Under the pieces are notes generated by a model. It did no database searches. It was given only the letters and a program-made list of their open reading frames with translations, and was not told where the DNA came from. The position numbers and the translations under genes are program-made. From Adiantum capillus-veneris (Eukaryota > Streptophyta > Polypodiopsida > Polypodiales > Pteridaceae), in assembly GCA_014529385.2 (NCBI GenBank), contig CM043963.1, positions 108,318,412 through 108,382,411 of the forward strand: 64,000 nt of DNA, given 5' to 3'. Positions 51,101 to 62,189 of the stretch are shown one piece after another. Within the stretch, counting starts at the first letter, position 1; each line of letters opens with the position of its first letter.

Positions 51101-54100
51101 TGATGCATCTAATTCCCAATTCTAAGTCTAAATGGCAAGTGGTGGGTCTAGGATCTACTCATCCCACAAAAATTGTGTAAAATTACAAGTGGTATGATGG
51201 CCAAGTGCTGAATGCACCTAACTTTAATACATGGCAAGAATGGCCAAGTGGTGGATCTAGGAGACACCAACAATTGGATCCAGTATTCAAGCCTTTGTTA
51301 TAATGGCCAAGTAATGAATCTTTTATGTATCTTATTCCCAATTCTTAGTGTAAATGGCCAAGTGCTGGATCTAGGATCTACTCATCCCACAAACATTGTG
51401 AAAATTACAAGTGTTGTGATGGCCAAGTGCTGAATGCACCTAACTTTAAGACATGGCTAGAATGACCTAGTTGTGGATCTAAAAGACACCAACAATTGTA
51501 TCCACAATTCAATCCTTTGTTATAATGACCAAGTGGTGGATCTTTGATGTATCTAATTCCCAATTCCTAGTCTAAATGAACACGTGGTGGATCTATAATC
51601 TACTCATCCCATAAACATTGTGTAAAATTACAAGTGTTATGATGGCCAAGTGCAAAATGCACCTAACTTTAAGACATGGCCAGAATGGCCAAGTGGTGGA
51701 TCTAGGAGACACCAACAATTAGATCCACAATTCAAGCCTTTGTTATAATGGCCATGTGGTTGATCCTTGATGCATATAATTTCCAATTCTTACTCTAAAT
51801 AGCCAAGTGGTGGATCTAGCATCTACTCATCCCACAAACATTTCTAAAATTACAAGTGTTATGATGGCCAAGTGTTGATTGCACCTAACTTTAAGACATG
51901 GTTAGAATAGCCAAGTGGTAGATCTTTGATGCAACTACTTCCCAATTCTTAGTCTAAATGGCCAAGTGGTGGATCTAGAATCTACTCATCCCACAAACAT
52001 TGTGTAAAATTACAAGTGTTATGATGGCCAAGTGTTGATTGCACCTAACTTTAAGACATGGTTAGAATGGCCAAGTGGTGGATCTTTGATGCACCTACTT
52101 CCCAATTCTTAGTCTAAATGGCCAAGTGGTGGATCTAGGATTTACTCATCCCACAAACATTGTGTAAAATCACAAGTGTTATCATGGCCAAGTGTTGATT
52201 GCATCTAACTTTAAGACATGGTTAGAATGGCCAAGTGGTGGATGTAGGAGACACCAAGAATTTGATCCACAATTCACGCCTTTGCTATAATGGCCAAGTG
52301 GTGGATCTTTGATGCACCTACTTTCCAATCCTCGGTCTACTCATCCCACAAACATTGATTAAAATTACAAGGGTTATGATGGCCAAGTGTTTAATGCACC
52401 TAGCTTTAAGACATGGCTAGAATGGCCAAGTGGTGGATCTAGGAGACACCAACAATTGGATCCACATTTCAAGACTTCGCTATAATGGCCAACTGGTTGA
52501 TCGTTGATGCATCTAATTCCCAATTCTAAGTCTAAATGGCCAAGTGGTGGATCTAGGATCTACTCATCCAACAAACATTTTGTAAAATTACAAGTGGTAT
52601 GATGGCCAAGTGCTGAATGCACCTAGCTTTAACACATGGCTAGAATGGCCAAGTGGTGGATCGAGGAGACACCGAAAATTGGCTCAACAATTCAAGCCTT
52701 CGTTACAATGGCTAAGTGGTGTATCTTTGATGAATCTAATTCCCAATTCTTTATCTAAATGACCAAGTGGTGGATTTAGGATCTACTCATCCCATAAACA
52801 TTGTGTAAAATTACAAGTGTTATGATGGTTGAATGGCCAAGTGGTGAATCTGGGAGACACCAAAAATTGGATGCACAATTCAAGCCTTCGTTATAATGGC
52901 CAAGTGGTGGATCTTTGATGTATCTAATTTCCAATTCTTAGTATAAATAGCCAAGTGGTGGATCTAGAATCTACTCATCCCAGAAACATTGTGTAAAATT
53001 ACAATTGTTATGATGGCCAAGTGTTGAATGCACCAAACTTTAACACATGGTTAGAATGGCCAGGTGGTGGATTTAGGAGACATCAAAAATTGGATCCATA
53101 ATTCAAGCCTTTGATATAATGGCCAAGTGGTGGATCTTTGATGCATCTACTTCTCAATTCTTAGTCTAAATGGCTAAGTTGTGGATCTAGGATCTACTCA
53201 ATTCACAAACATTCTGTAAAATTACAAGTGTTATGATGGCCAAGTGTTGAATACACCTAGCTTTAAGACATGGTTAGAATGGCCAAGTGGTGGATCTAAG
53301 AGACACCAACAATTGGATCCACATTTCAAGCCTTCGTATAATGCCCAAGTGGTGGATCGTTGATGCATCTAATTCCCAATTCTTAGTCTAAATGGCCAAG
53401 TGGTGGATCTAGGATCTACTCATCCCACAAACATTGTCTTAAATTACAAGTGTTATGATGGCCAAGTGTTGATTGCACCTAACTAAAGACATGGTTATAA
53501 TGGCCAAGTGTTTGGATCTTTGATGCAACTACTTCCCAATTCTTAGTCTAAATGGCCAACTGTTGGATCTAGGATCTACTCATCCCACAAACATTGTGTA
53601 AAATCACAAGTGTTATGACGGCCAAGTTTTGATTTCACCTAAATTTAAGACATGGTTAGAATGGCAAAGTGGTGGATCTTTGATGCACCTACTTGTTACC
53701 ATATACATGTGGTAGTGATGTGTGTGAACACACTAGGACCGCCGGGGCATTTTTTCCCTCTTTAGGAGGTTTTTTCCCCCGTGCATTGTATATACGCCCA
53801 TCACTCTAGGGCTATCTATCTTTCCATTGCACACTAAGTAACACACTCTCTATTGTGTGCATTGAGCTTCCTTCGTCTTCTCCAAGCTGTGTGTGTTTCT
53901 CTACAACCCTAATTCCAACACTACTTCCCAATTCTTAGTCTAAATGGCCAAGTGGTAGATCTATGAGCTACTCATCCCACAAACATTGTGTAAAATCACA
54001 AGTGTTATTATGGTCAAGTATTGAATGTACCTAACTTTAAGACATGGTTTGAATGGCCAAGTGGTGGATCTAGGAGACACCGAGAATTGGATCCATAATT

Positions 54101-55117
54101 CAAGCCTTTGCTATAATGGCCAAGTGGTGAATCTTTGATGCACCTACTTCTTAGTTCTTAGTCTAAATGGCCAAGTGGTGGATCTAGGATCTACTCATCT
54201 CACAAACATTGTGTAAAATTACAAGTGTTATGATGGCCAAGTGCTTAATGCACCTAACTTTAAGACATGGTTAGGATGGGCAAGTGGTGGATCTAAGAGA
54301 CACCAACAATTGGGTCCACATTTCAAGACTTTGCTATAATGGCCAAGTGGTTGATCGTTGATGCATCTAATTCCCAATTCTAAGTCTAATTGGCCAAGTG
54401 GTGGATCTAGGATCTACTCATCCCACAAACATTTTGTAAAATTACAAGTGGTATGATGGCCAAGTGGTGAATGCACCTAGCTTTAATACATGGCTAGAAT
54501 GGCCAAGTGGTAGATCTAGGAGACACTGACAATTGGATCCACAACACAAGCCTTTGTTATAATGGCCAAGTGGTATATCTTTGATGTATCTAGTTTCCAA
54601 TTCTTAGTGTAAATGACCAAGTGGTGGATCTAGGATCTACTCGTTCCATAAACATTGTGTAAAATTACAAGTGTTATGATGGTCAAGTGCTAAATGCACT
54701 TTAAGACATGGCTAGAATGGCCAAGAGGTGGATCTAAGAGACACCAAAAATTGAATCCACAATTCAAGCCTTTGTTATAATGGCCAAGTGGTGGATCTTT
54801 GATGTATTTAATTCCCAATTCTTAGTTGAAATAGCCAAGTGGTGGATCTAGAATCTACTCATCCCACGAACATTGTGTAAAATTACAAGTGTTATGATGG
54901 CCAAGTGTTGATTGCACCTAACTTTAAGACATGGTTAGAATGGCCAAGTGGTGGATCTTTGATGCACCTACTTCCCAATTCTTAGTCTAAATGGCCAAGT
55001 GGTGGATCTAGGATTTACTCATCCCACAAACATTGTGTAAAATCACAAGTGTTATGATGGCCAAGTGTTGATTGCATCTAACTTTAAGACATGGTTAGAA
55101 TGGCCAAGTGGTGGATC
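48133..55117 (+). repeat. Satellite array 2: 223-bp unit, ~30 copies, with deleted-unit variants
   Basis: The same A-B-C-D sub-unit structure as array 1. Some units go from D directly to B, lacking sub-unit A (for example near 48475, 50870, 51910, 52070, 53510, 54950), giving about 160-bp units. Longer segments are repeated at a distance: the run with CTAAGTCTAAATGGACAAG occurs at about 48950 and 50070, about 1.1 kb apart. Interrupted by a solo LTR at 53694-53920. Confidence 0.95.
53694..53920. mobile_element. 227-bp solo LTR with 5-bp target duplication
   Basis: Starts TGTTACCATATACATG and ends AATTCCAACA, giving TGTT...AACA inverted ends. The flanks are CTACT (53689-53693) and CTACT (53921-53925), and removing the insert plus one CTACT restores sub-unit B of the satellite exactly. 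It contains a TATA-like TGTATATACG (about 53785-53794) and GC-rich blocks unlike the satellite. No coding capacity. Boundaries are certain to the base. Confidence 0.95.
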
Positions 55118-55640
55118 TAAGAAACAATATGTGTTTTATAACTTTTTAGAGTGGACAATCGGTAGATCTAAAATGCAACAAAGCTTCTATAAGTTGTTTA
55201 AACTATTCACTTATTGTGGATCAAGGATGTGATAAGTGGTGAAAAATGTTTTTGGTGGATTTAGAATACACTTAATCTGACAGAATCCATTAAGGTTGGC
55301 CAAGTGGTGGACCTTGGATGGATGGACAGTTCAACAACTATGATTGAATCTTTGATTGAGCTAGTATCTACTCTTCCATTATTTCTAGATTGGCCAAGTG
55401 GTGGATCTAAGATGAGTACTAGTCTTCCACAACTTGTTTTGATTCAATATATAGGATGCACATCACCATTCCAAACTTCATTAGAACGACTTTGATTTTA
55501 TTTAGGATGCATCCTTCATTGCACAAATTGAGAAAAATTGATGATTATTTGGATGTCAATAATCATGTCAAAATATCTTGTTTGCTCATATGTCATTCTC
55601 TAGGAGTCCATTGTGTGATCTTTCATTGTTTTTTGCTTAG
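55118..55640 (+). other. Right copy of bracketing repeat, then intron end
   Basis: 55118-55530 duplicates 47640-48095. From 55531 unique sequence leads into a splice acceptor (TTGTTTTTTGCTTAG, ending 55640). The copy at 47640-48095 breaks off at the point where this one continues into the gene, so this right copy is probably the original location. Confidence 0.7.
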
Positions 55641-56773
55641 ATCCAGGGATTGAGGGTGGGATAGATAAGGAATGCTTCAATCCAACAGCAAATAATGAGA
55701 ACCTTCCACATGTATCCACAAAGGTCTCACTTGAAGAATTGAATCCAATTATTATTGATACTGAAATGCAAATACCTGAGGCCTCTTTGCTACATCTTTC
55801 ATCGAAGGAAGCCATGGGTGAAAACTTTCAATCTATAAAAGATGTGCAAGAGAGTGTTGTTGATGCAACTACTTTGGTTTCATCCAATCCCAACAAATCC
55901 ATGTTGACAATAATATTGGACTTGAATGGTCTACTATTGAAACGAAGTCAACAACCATCATCTATTCAATATGATTCACGAAGGCATATTGTGTTACGGC
56001 CACGGTGCATCCACTTTTTAAAGACCATATTGAAGAGATTCAATGTTGGGATTTGGTCAACAGCTAGAGAAGCTAATGTTTACCAGATGTTGAGAGCACT
56101 TCAAAGCACTGCAGAGGAGATATTGCCATTTTTTGTAGTTTGGTCTCAAGAATCTTGCTATGTTCCCGAAGGCGTGCAATTTTTTAGAGCAGACAATCCT
56201 CAAGTTCTAGCTATGTTTAAGCCATTGGCAAAAATATATGCATGCTTTGAATGTGATCCACGCAGAACAATTCTTGTGGATGACTCTCCATACAAATGTT
56301 GTGTTCCACCTACAAATAATTGCATAATTCCTTCAAAGTTTGATGAAGAAAATATGGTTGATAGTGTTCTCATAGAAGAGTTGCTCCCATTCTTGTTGAC
56401 TCTAATCGTTATGGACAAGCCCCAATACCCAATGACAATGAATACAAAAGTCTCATGGACTATTAAAAAGATTGAAACTCAAGATGGTCACAAAACGAGA
56501 TAACCACAAATAAGCTACCAATGTTTGAGAAGCTAGGAGACCTTTTTGGCAAGCAGGAGGAGTCAACTAATCCAAGCAGGGAAAAGGAGATTAGAAGGAA
56601 CAAAATAGTAGAAATAATGGCAAAAGAATAAACCAATATTGATATGATGAAGGGAGCACAATTAATATCCTTAGCAAGGAAAGCTGGGTTGTGCCACACC
56701 ATCATTGAAGGCTGTAACAGCTAAGTCTTTTGTGAAGAAGCTACTAAATGAGCACAATCTTCTCAAACACTAA
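55641..56773 (+). pseudogene. FCP1/SCP-like HAD phosphatase domain 1
   Basis: The exon is open from the acceptor at 55640 to TGA-free frame end TAA 56501-56503. No ATG starts it, so it is an internal exon. The HAD/FCP1 motifs are IILDLNGLLL (first Asp, codon 55919, is the nucleophile; the second Asp of DxDx(T/V) is Asn), VGIWSTA (motif II, near 56048) and LVDDSPYK (motif III, both Asp, 56276-56299). FCP1/SCP enzymes remove phosphate from Ser/Thr, for example on the RNA polymerase II tail. Loss of the acid/base Asp predicts weak or no catalysis. Protein-like sequence continues in another frame after 56495 (KLPMFEKLGDLFGKQEE; a TAA at 56629, shift near 56695) to TAA 56771. Confidence 0.75.
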
Positions 56774-57322
56774 GGTACTACTCACTAGAAATCATGTTGA
56801 ATTTTCAATAAATACTTTTGCAAATGATATTTGTATTTTGATTCAGAACACTCACTTCATCATGGTTTCTTGCAGATTTCATCTAGATTATTCTTTGAAG
56901 GAGTATTTCATAGGGAATTTGGACCATTTCATTTAGATGAAAGAAGAAACCTCTAAGAACAGCCAGGGGTTACTTTACAAAATTTTGTGTCTTTGCGATC
57001 TAAAAACAATTCACACAAAGATTATTCTCTGTGTTTGAGTTTTTCTTGATATTGAACCATTGGTTTTTAGACCAATTTTCACCTTTGTACTTCACCATTG
57101 GTTTTTAGACCAGTTGTATCAATTGACTTGGAGAGCTTTAAAGTTTACTTATGTATTGACAAATTGCCCTACTTTTATAATCAGATGGTATTTTAGTATT
57201 GTGATACCAATTTAAGATTCTTTTGGATGTCTATAGTGATCAAATGTTGAATGCTAAAACCATCAGTTTTGTTTTAAGCTTTAAAAATGAGTAGCAACTA
57301 AATGTTTCGTGTTTCTTTTCAG
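56774..57322 (+). other. Probable intron
   Basis: AT-rich, no frame. It ends in the acceptor TTTCGTGTTTCTTTTCAG at 57322 directly before the next phosphatase-like exon. It contains two copies of TTGGTTTTTAGACCA words (about 57061 and 57101). Confidence 0.55.
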
Positions 57323-58087
57323 AGTCAAAAGAAAGAAATATGTTGTTTCTAGATTGGGATAATTCATTTGAAAGAGAAAAATTTTCTATTCAACCTTTTA
57401 TGGGACCGCCATCAACCACCCCCTACTCAGTTACTACTTACCTTGAAGCAACAACGGAGGGTTCTTATCTTAGATATAGAGGGTTTACTACTTCATTCAG
57501 TTGAAATGCGACACAGTGATATTGTTCCATCATGGGCCGAGCACATGCGGATTGTGCTTGACAAAGATGAAGTTTATCATGTGGTGCGCCGTGATGCGGA
57601 AGCTTTCTTGGACTTTTGTTTTGATTATTTTGAACCTTGGATATGGAGTTGCTATAACCTAACCAAAGCTCAATATATACTTGAGATGTGCTTTCCTAGG
57701 CATTGTTCAAACTTCAAGATGTTTATGAGCAATAAGCATTGTCAAAATCCAAATATCATGATTGGATATAAAAGAGTTTATCATAAGAATTTGACTTCGG
57801 TTTGGGAGATGTTTGAGGATCTACATGCTAGCAACACATTAATTTTTTATGATACTCCATATAGAGTGATGTAGAATATGCCAAGAACTTATCTCATATT
57901 TCCAAAATTCTGGAGACAAACACCTGAACGACTTCAATGCTTCTTAGAAGGCACAATAGCTCCATGGTTAGTGGGATGGTTGTATGCAAGAAAAAAGAGG
58001 AGTTATACTTCCAATACAATTGTGAACAACGTGGATCCTGAGATAACTTATGTCATGAATGTCTACTTGTCAAGAAGACAGTGTTGA
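57323..58087 (+). pseudogene. FCP1/SCP-like HAD domain 2
   Basis: After the acceptor at 57322, the first ~120 bp are open in one frame (LFLDWDNSFEREKF), and the domain itself is in another (57368-57871), suggesting a shift near 57440. Motifs are VLILDIEGLLL (first Asp kept, second replaced by Glu), WIWSCYNL (motif II) and FYDTPYRV (motif III, one Asp kept, the first changed to Tyr). TAG at 57872 interrupts a frame that otherwise continues without a break to 58087 (RTYLIFPKFW, then WLVGWLYARKK), which is the normal end of the FCP1 fold. It is closest in layout to domain 1 but clearly diverged, so the duplication is old. Confidence 0.72.
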
Positions 58088-59997
58088 GAGTCACATATTG
58101 AAGTTGTTTGGCAAGAATGTAGTGACGGAGATATCAATTGTACACAAAACAAGATATCAATTAGAACTAGTTCATTGTAAATTGTTATTCAAGGTGAATA
58201 TAAATTGTACATTTATCTTTCATCCAACCATTTATCACATTATTTTTTTCTACTTGAAGTGTATCCTATTATAAGGGGACTTCTATTCAATCTAATGTGT
58301 TTCACATGGAGTGCACCTTAACATTTGGGGGACTCTTTATTAATGGAGTGCATTTTTCTTATGGGTGCTCTTTTCCTTGAAAATTATCTATATTGTGCTC
58401 ATATCTTGTGTAAATGGATCCACTATAAATATTTAGACCTTGTTGTAACTTGGATGTTTCCACAAAGTTCACCCTAGTGAAAGGGGACTTCTTTATTAAT
58501 GGAGTGAATTCTAATTTAAGGATACAAATTTTTCTTTGTATTATAAGTTTGGAATGATATCACTATTTTTGTTTACAATGTATAAATGTATTTAGTCAAG
58601 AGAACTCTTTTTTCTTCAAGACACAAGTACAACATGAACAATGTCCTTTTTTCATGAGTATGACTTCTTATGCTGGGTGAATGGGTGGTAAATATTATTT
58701 TGTACTTAATATAACTTGTATCAATAAAAGGCCTCTTTTTTTATACTCATTCAATAAAAAAATTATTCATTGAACAATGTTGTTGTCATATTAGCATGGA
58801 GACTCATACAAAAATATGCCATGTTGTTGTGATATTGGCATGGGAATTCATATGCATGTATTCATGCACAAATAAAAAATTTCTTATGTAAATCAATAAA
58901 TTTTGAAAAATATGCATCATAACCCATTCATTTAGAACATAATATCAAAATCGCAACTCTTTATCATAAAATCCATTATTGACATTAGTTTAATTCTTCT
59001 TTCTTAAGACTTATGTTTTCCAAATATGTTTAATGATAAGAACAATGTAATAAACACAAGAGGTTTACCTTTATTATAGTTTCAAATAGATTGAAATTTT
59101 CTTTATAGCAACTACTTTTTTCTTGTCAATACACATAGAATAGCATTGATACAAGTAGCATGAAATTGATGAAATTGTCTAGAACGGCCAAGTGGTGGAT
59201 TTAAAAACCCCTTTGTTATAAAATGTATAAAATTAGGATGACTTAACATAAGTGTAGTTGAATACATAAATGTCTTATCCTCATGAACATGTTTGAAAGA
59301 ATACATCTATGTACATATAGTGGCGTATCACATGGTATTCTAGAATGTAATATATGTGATCTTGACACTTCTTGATGTATCTCAAGAAATATCTAAAAAA
59401 GCAAAGTGAAAGCGATATCTTAAATAAAATTCTTTTTTTTGTTTGCTAATGGTCAAATTGGCATTTAGAACAACTTAGAAATATATATAGGTACTCATTT
59501 TAACATATCACTTTGAGTGTAGCTTGGACAAGAAGTTGACTTTGTATTCCTCCATAGGTTAAGGAAACCTAGCTTGGACAAGTGGTGGGATTTATATTCC
59601 TCTAAGGGAGCCTAGCTTAGATAAGTGTACCATGAAACCAACACTCTTATGATGCAACCAATCATATGATACATGTTTTATGTATGCTTCATGCCTCAAA
59701 TGAAAAAATCCTAAATTAGTAATGGAATTTTCTTGGATGAGGTTGAATGTCATAGAAAGGTAGGTTGTTTTCCTAAATTTGGGTCCTAGTTTGGACAAGT
59801 GGTGGACCTTGAATAAGTTTAGGTACTCATCTTGAAATTAGCTTGGATAAGTGGTGGGCCTTGAAACTTTACCTTTAGATAAATCATAGGTAGGATGTCG
59901 AATTTTTTTCTCAATGTGTAATCTACGTGCATAATTTGGAATGAGACCTTAACAAAATTGACATCTTTGACAAAGATCTCATTACTTTCTACATGAT
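58088..59997. other. AT-rich spacer or intron with scattered core words
   Basis: No frame longer than about 70 codons and no motif. Isolated copies of the satellite core are present: GGCCAAGTGGTGGATTTAAA near 59188, GGACAAGTGGTGGGATTTAT near 59576, GGACAAGTGGTGGACCTTGA near 59795, and GGATAAGTGGTGGGCCTTG near 59850. Confidence 0.5.
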
Positions 59998-60372
59998 ATG
60001 TTGAAAGTTGTCCAACTTAGGAATTGGGATTTTCCCACTTTACCTAATATAGCCTTACTTGATCAATATGAGGGAGTCCAAGCTCTTGTAATTGCTGATG
60101 TGAAGAGCCCTTCAGATCCGAGAGAAGATACAGAGTGTCTAGACCATGTAGAGGAGGAGGCCAACATTGCAAATCAAAGCCAGGAACAGACAACAGAACA
60201 AGTTAACCATTTGGCCATGGAAACACAAGAGTCTTGTACTGCACAACCACAAGAGGTGGATACCCTTGGCAATACAAAAGGGAACATCGACACTCAACAA
60301 TAGAATGTCAACATTAGAAATGACCAGTATGGACTCTTGCTTCAAGTAGATATGGTTGTTTCGGTAATATCC
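59998..60372 (+). pseudogene. Acidic linker exon before FCP1-like domain 3
   Basis: Frame from ATG 59998 to TAG 60301, very rich in Glu, Gln, Asp and Asn (for example DHVEEEANIANQSQEQTTEQ), with no fold signature. After the TAG the frame stays open to a donor-like GTAATA near 60364. The acceptor of the next exon (ACAATGATTGCAG, ending 60439) joins in phase 0. It resembles in composition the linker preceding domain 1 (55641-55900). Function unknown. Confidence 0.5.
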
Positions 60373-60439
60373 ATTGTACTTAAATAATATACTCTTTTTG
60401 CTTTCTAACTACTTATATGTATGCACACAATGATTGCAG

Positions 60440-60805
60440 AGACTAATTATTTTGTATCTCAATGGATTGTTGCTGCTACGACAGCCATACAATGTACATA
60501 CAGAGATCTCCAATTTACGTAGTTTTCGCTTGGGAAATCTCAGAGTAGTAATGCGACCAGGCACAAAGGAATTTTTGAATTTTCTGATTCCATGGTTTAG
60601 GGTTGCTATCTGGTCTTCAATGCAAGCCCAAAACTTGAATCCCCTTGTTTCCATAGTTTGTAGTTTGGTTGAAATTCAGAGATCAGATTTTTATTTTGTG
60701 TATAGTCAAAGAAATTGTAATACCACTGTGGGACATTTCCACCCAACTAAAATAACTCAACAAAGAGACCAACAGGACAGAAATTTGCAAGTTTCACCAA
60801 TTTAG
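60440..60805 (+). pseudogene. FCP1/SCP-like HAD domain 3 (truncated, catalytic Asp lost)
   Basis: The exon starts in phase 0 after the acceptor at 60439. The motif I equivalent is LIILYLNGLLLL, in which both catalytic Asp are gone (Tyr and Asn). RVVMRPGTKEFLNFLI and VAIWSSMQAQNL (motif II) follow clearly. The domain then breaks off near 60740, before motif III, where sequence of a different, minus-strand origin begins. Almost certainly inactive as a phosphatase; it could only bind. Confidence 0.7.
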
Positions 60806-61459
60806 TGGGTACAAAGTTTCGAAGAGACCTCTGAACATCCCTATAGAGCGTGCTCCTCAATGCCTCACTCATTGTTGTGTCGGGAACGGGCCAATCCATG
60901 GAGTTCCAGTTGGTTGGTAGTGAAACCTTCACCAACACTCCTCTCTAATTCCTTTGATTGAGTTGGTAGAAATGGTCATAGAAGAAAATACCCTCGTCTG
61001 CAAGGCTTTTGCTAGTTCTGCCCGCATATTGCAAGACCCCAATCTGAGCATGGCTCCCATTCCTCATATGAGGAAGGATAAACATTTGTCAATGTAAAAG
61101 AATAGAAATAAATACAAAACTATGTATAACCTAATTAAACATTTGTAATAAGAGAAGAGAAAAATAGATTCACATTTGAAATGCAAGATAACATTTATAG
61201 AGGAGTGCTAAATAATTAACTCACATTTGCATCGTGGATTATGCACCATGGAGACATCTCCACCATTAGCAATCACATCAGAGTGAGTGAAAACATGTTG
61301 AACAAAGACCTCTTTCACAGTCTTCTTACCAATTTCGACTTTGAAATCCAGAACTCTTGATTTCCATACAGAACGGAACATATTTGTTGCTTTCAAGCTT
61401 TTCTCCTTCTTGGCTACATAAGAAACCAAGAACCTTTGCTTATCCTCTGCTCTTGCCAC
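60740..61459 (-). pseudogene. Unrecognised minus-strand exons
   Basis: Frame 61459-61208 (MARAEDKQRFLVSYVAKKEK..., basic, 80 residues) runs into a donor-like GTGAGT at about 61222. A second stretch, about 61085-60747 on the minus strand, is protein-like (LQYAGRTSKSLADEGIFFYDHF, then frame 60938-60747), with a TAG near 60946. I recognise no family. They overlap the end of FCP1-like domain 3, so the junction at about 60740 is probably an insertion or rearrangement point. Confidence 0.4.
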
Positions 61460-61624
61460 ATATTATCTGTAGTGAGAGAGATTGAGATTGAGATAGTGCT
61501 TATGCTACTACATGATCTTCTTGGCACACTAATGGTGAGGTTAGTTGGGGACAGTGTAGAGCAACCTCTAGAACTTCTTGGGTGGGAAGAAGAAAAATCC
61601 ATAGCTATAATGGAGGGAAAATGA

Positions 61625-62189
61625 GTTTTGAAAGTCTTTCATAAAGGTAGTGGATATCTTTTAATGAAGGGAGAGAGTTGGCTATCCATCAGTAGTCAGG
61701 TTTCAACAACTTAACGGCTATACTGGCAGTGGGCCCTACTTTGTGAGACGAGGAAGTTACCTTACAAAAATGGGACAAATCTCAATATTTTAAAATGATT
61801 TCTTTCATTTTTGTGATACTTTCCATGCATTTCTATGTTATGTAAGGTTGTTGCTCATTGGTTGCGCCTTCTTTTCTCTCTCTTCAATAAGGCCCTCCAA
61901 ATGACCTCCAAATTTTCCTAATGCTAAAAGTTTGGATTTAGGAAACCTGGGAAAATTCAGCTCGCAAGCTTTCTTTCTGGCTATACCTGACTCAATTTGG
62001 AGTTGTCAATCAAAAGTTAGAGAAATTTTAGTGAATTTCACTTGAAACATCACTCAAAACGGTTTAAGGGCCAGAACACAAGAGCTTTGGCTTGTATCTT
62101 GGTCTCCAGAAGGTATTTTTAGCTCAAACTTGAGATTTGGGATGTTTTCAAGTATGTCTACAAGATCATCAATTCGGATGCCCCCACTA
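61625..62189. other. No gene recognised
   Basis: AT-rich, no long frame. From about 61900 it shows words seen in the tandem repeat that follows (for example AAATTTTC, TTTGGA) but no palindromic box. Confidence 0.4.

Noticed and set aside
51212-51433. 73-codon frame in satellite array 2
   Set aside because: It arises from the repeat period and does not persist in other units.
37600-55117. CRISPR-like array (short repeated core with spacers)
   Set aside because: The 'spacers' are themselves repeated in fixed order, the repeats are imperfect, and the context is eukaryotic. It is a satellite.
42932-60303. Reassigned stop codons or a non-standard code
   Set aside because: The SET frame and the retroelement RT frames use stops normally, and frameshifts accompany the stops. 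Decay is simpler.
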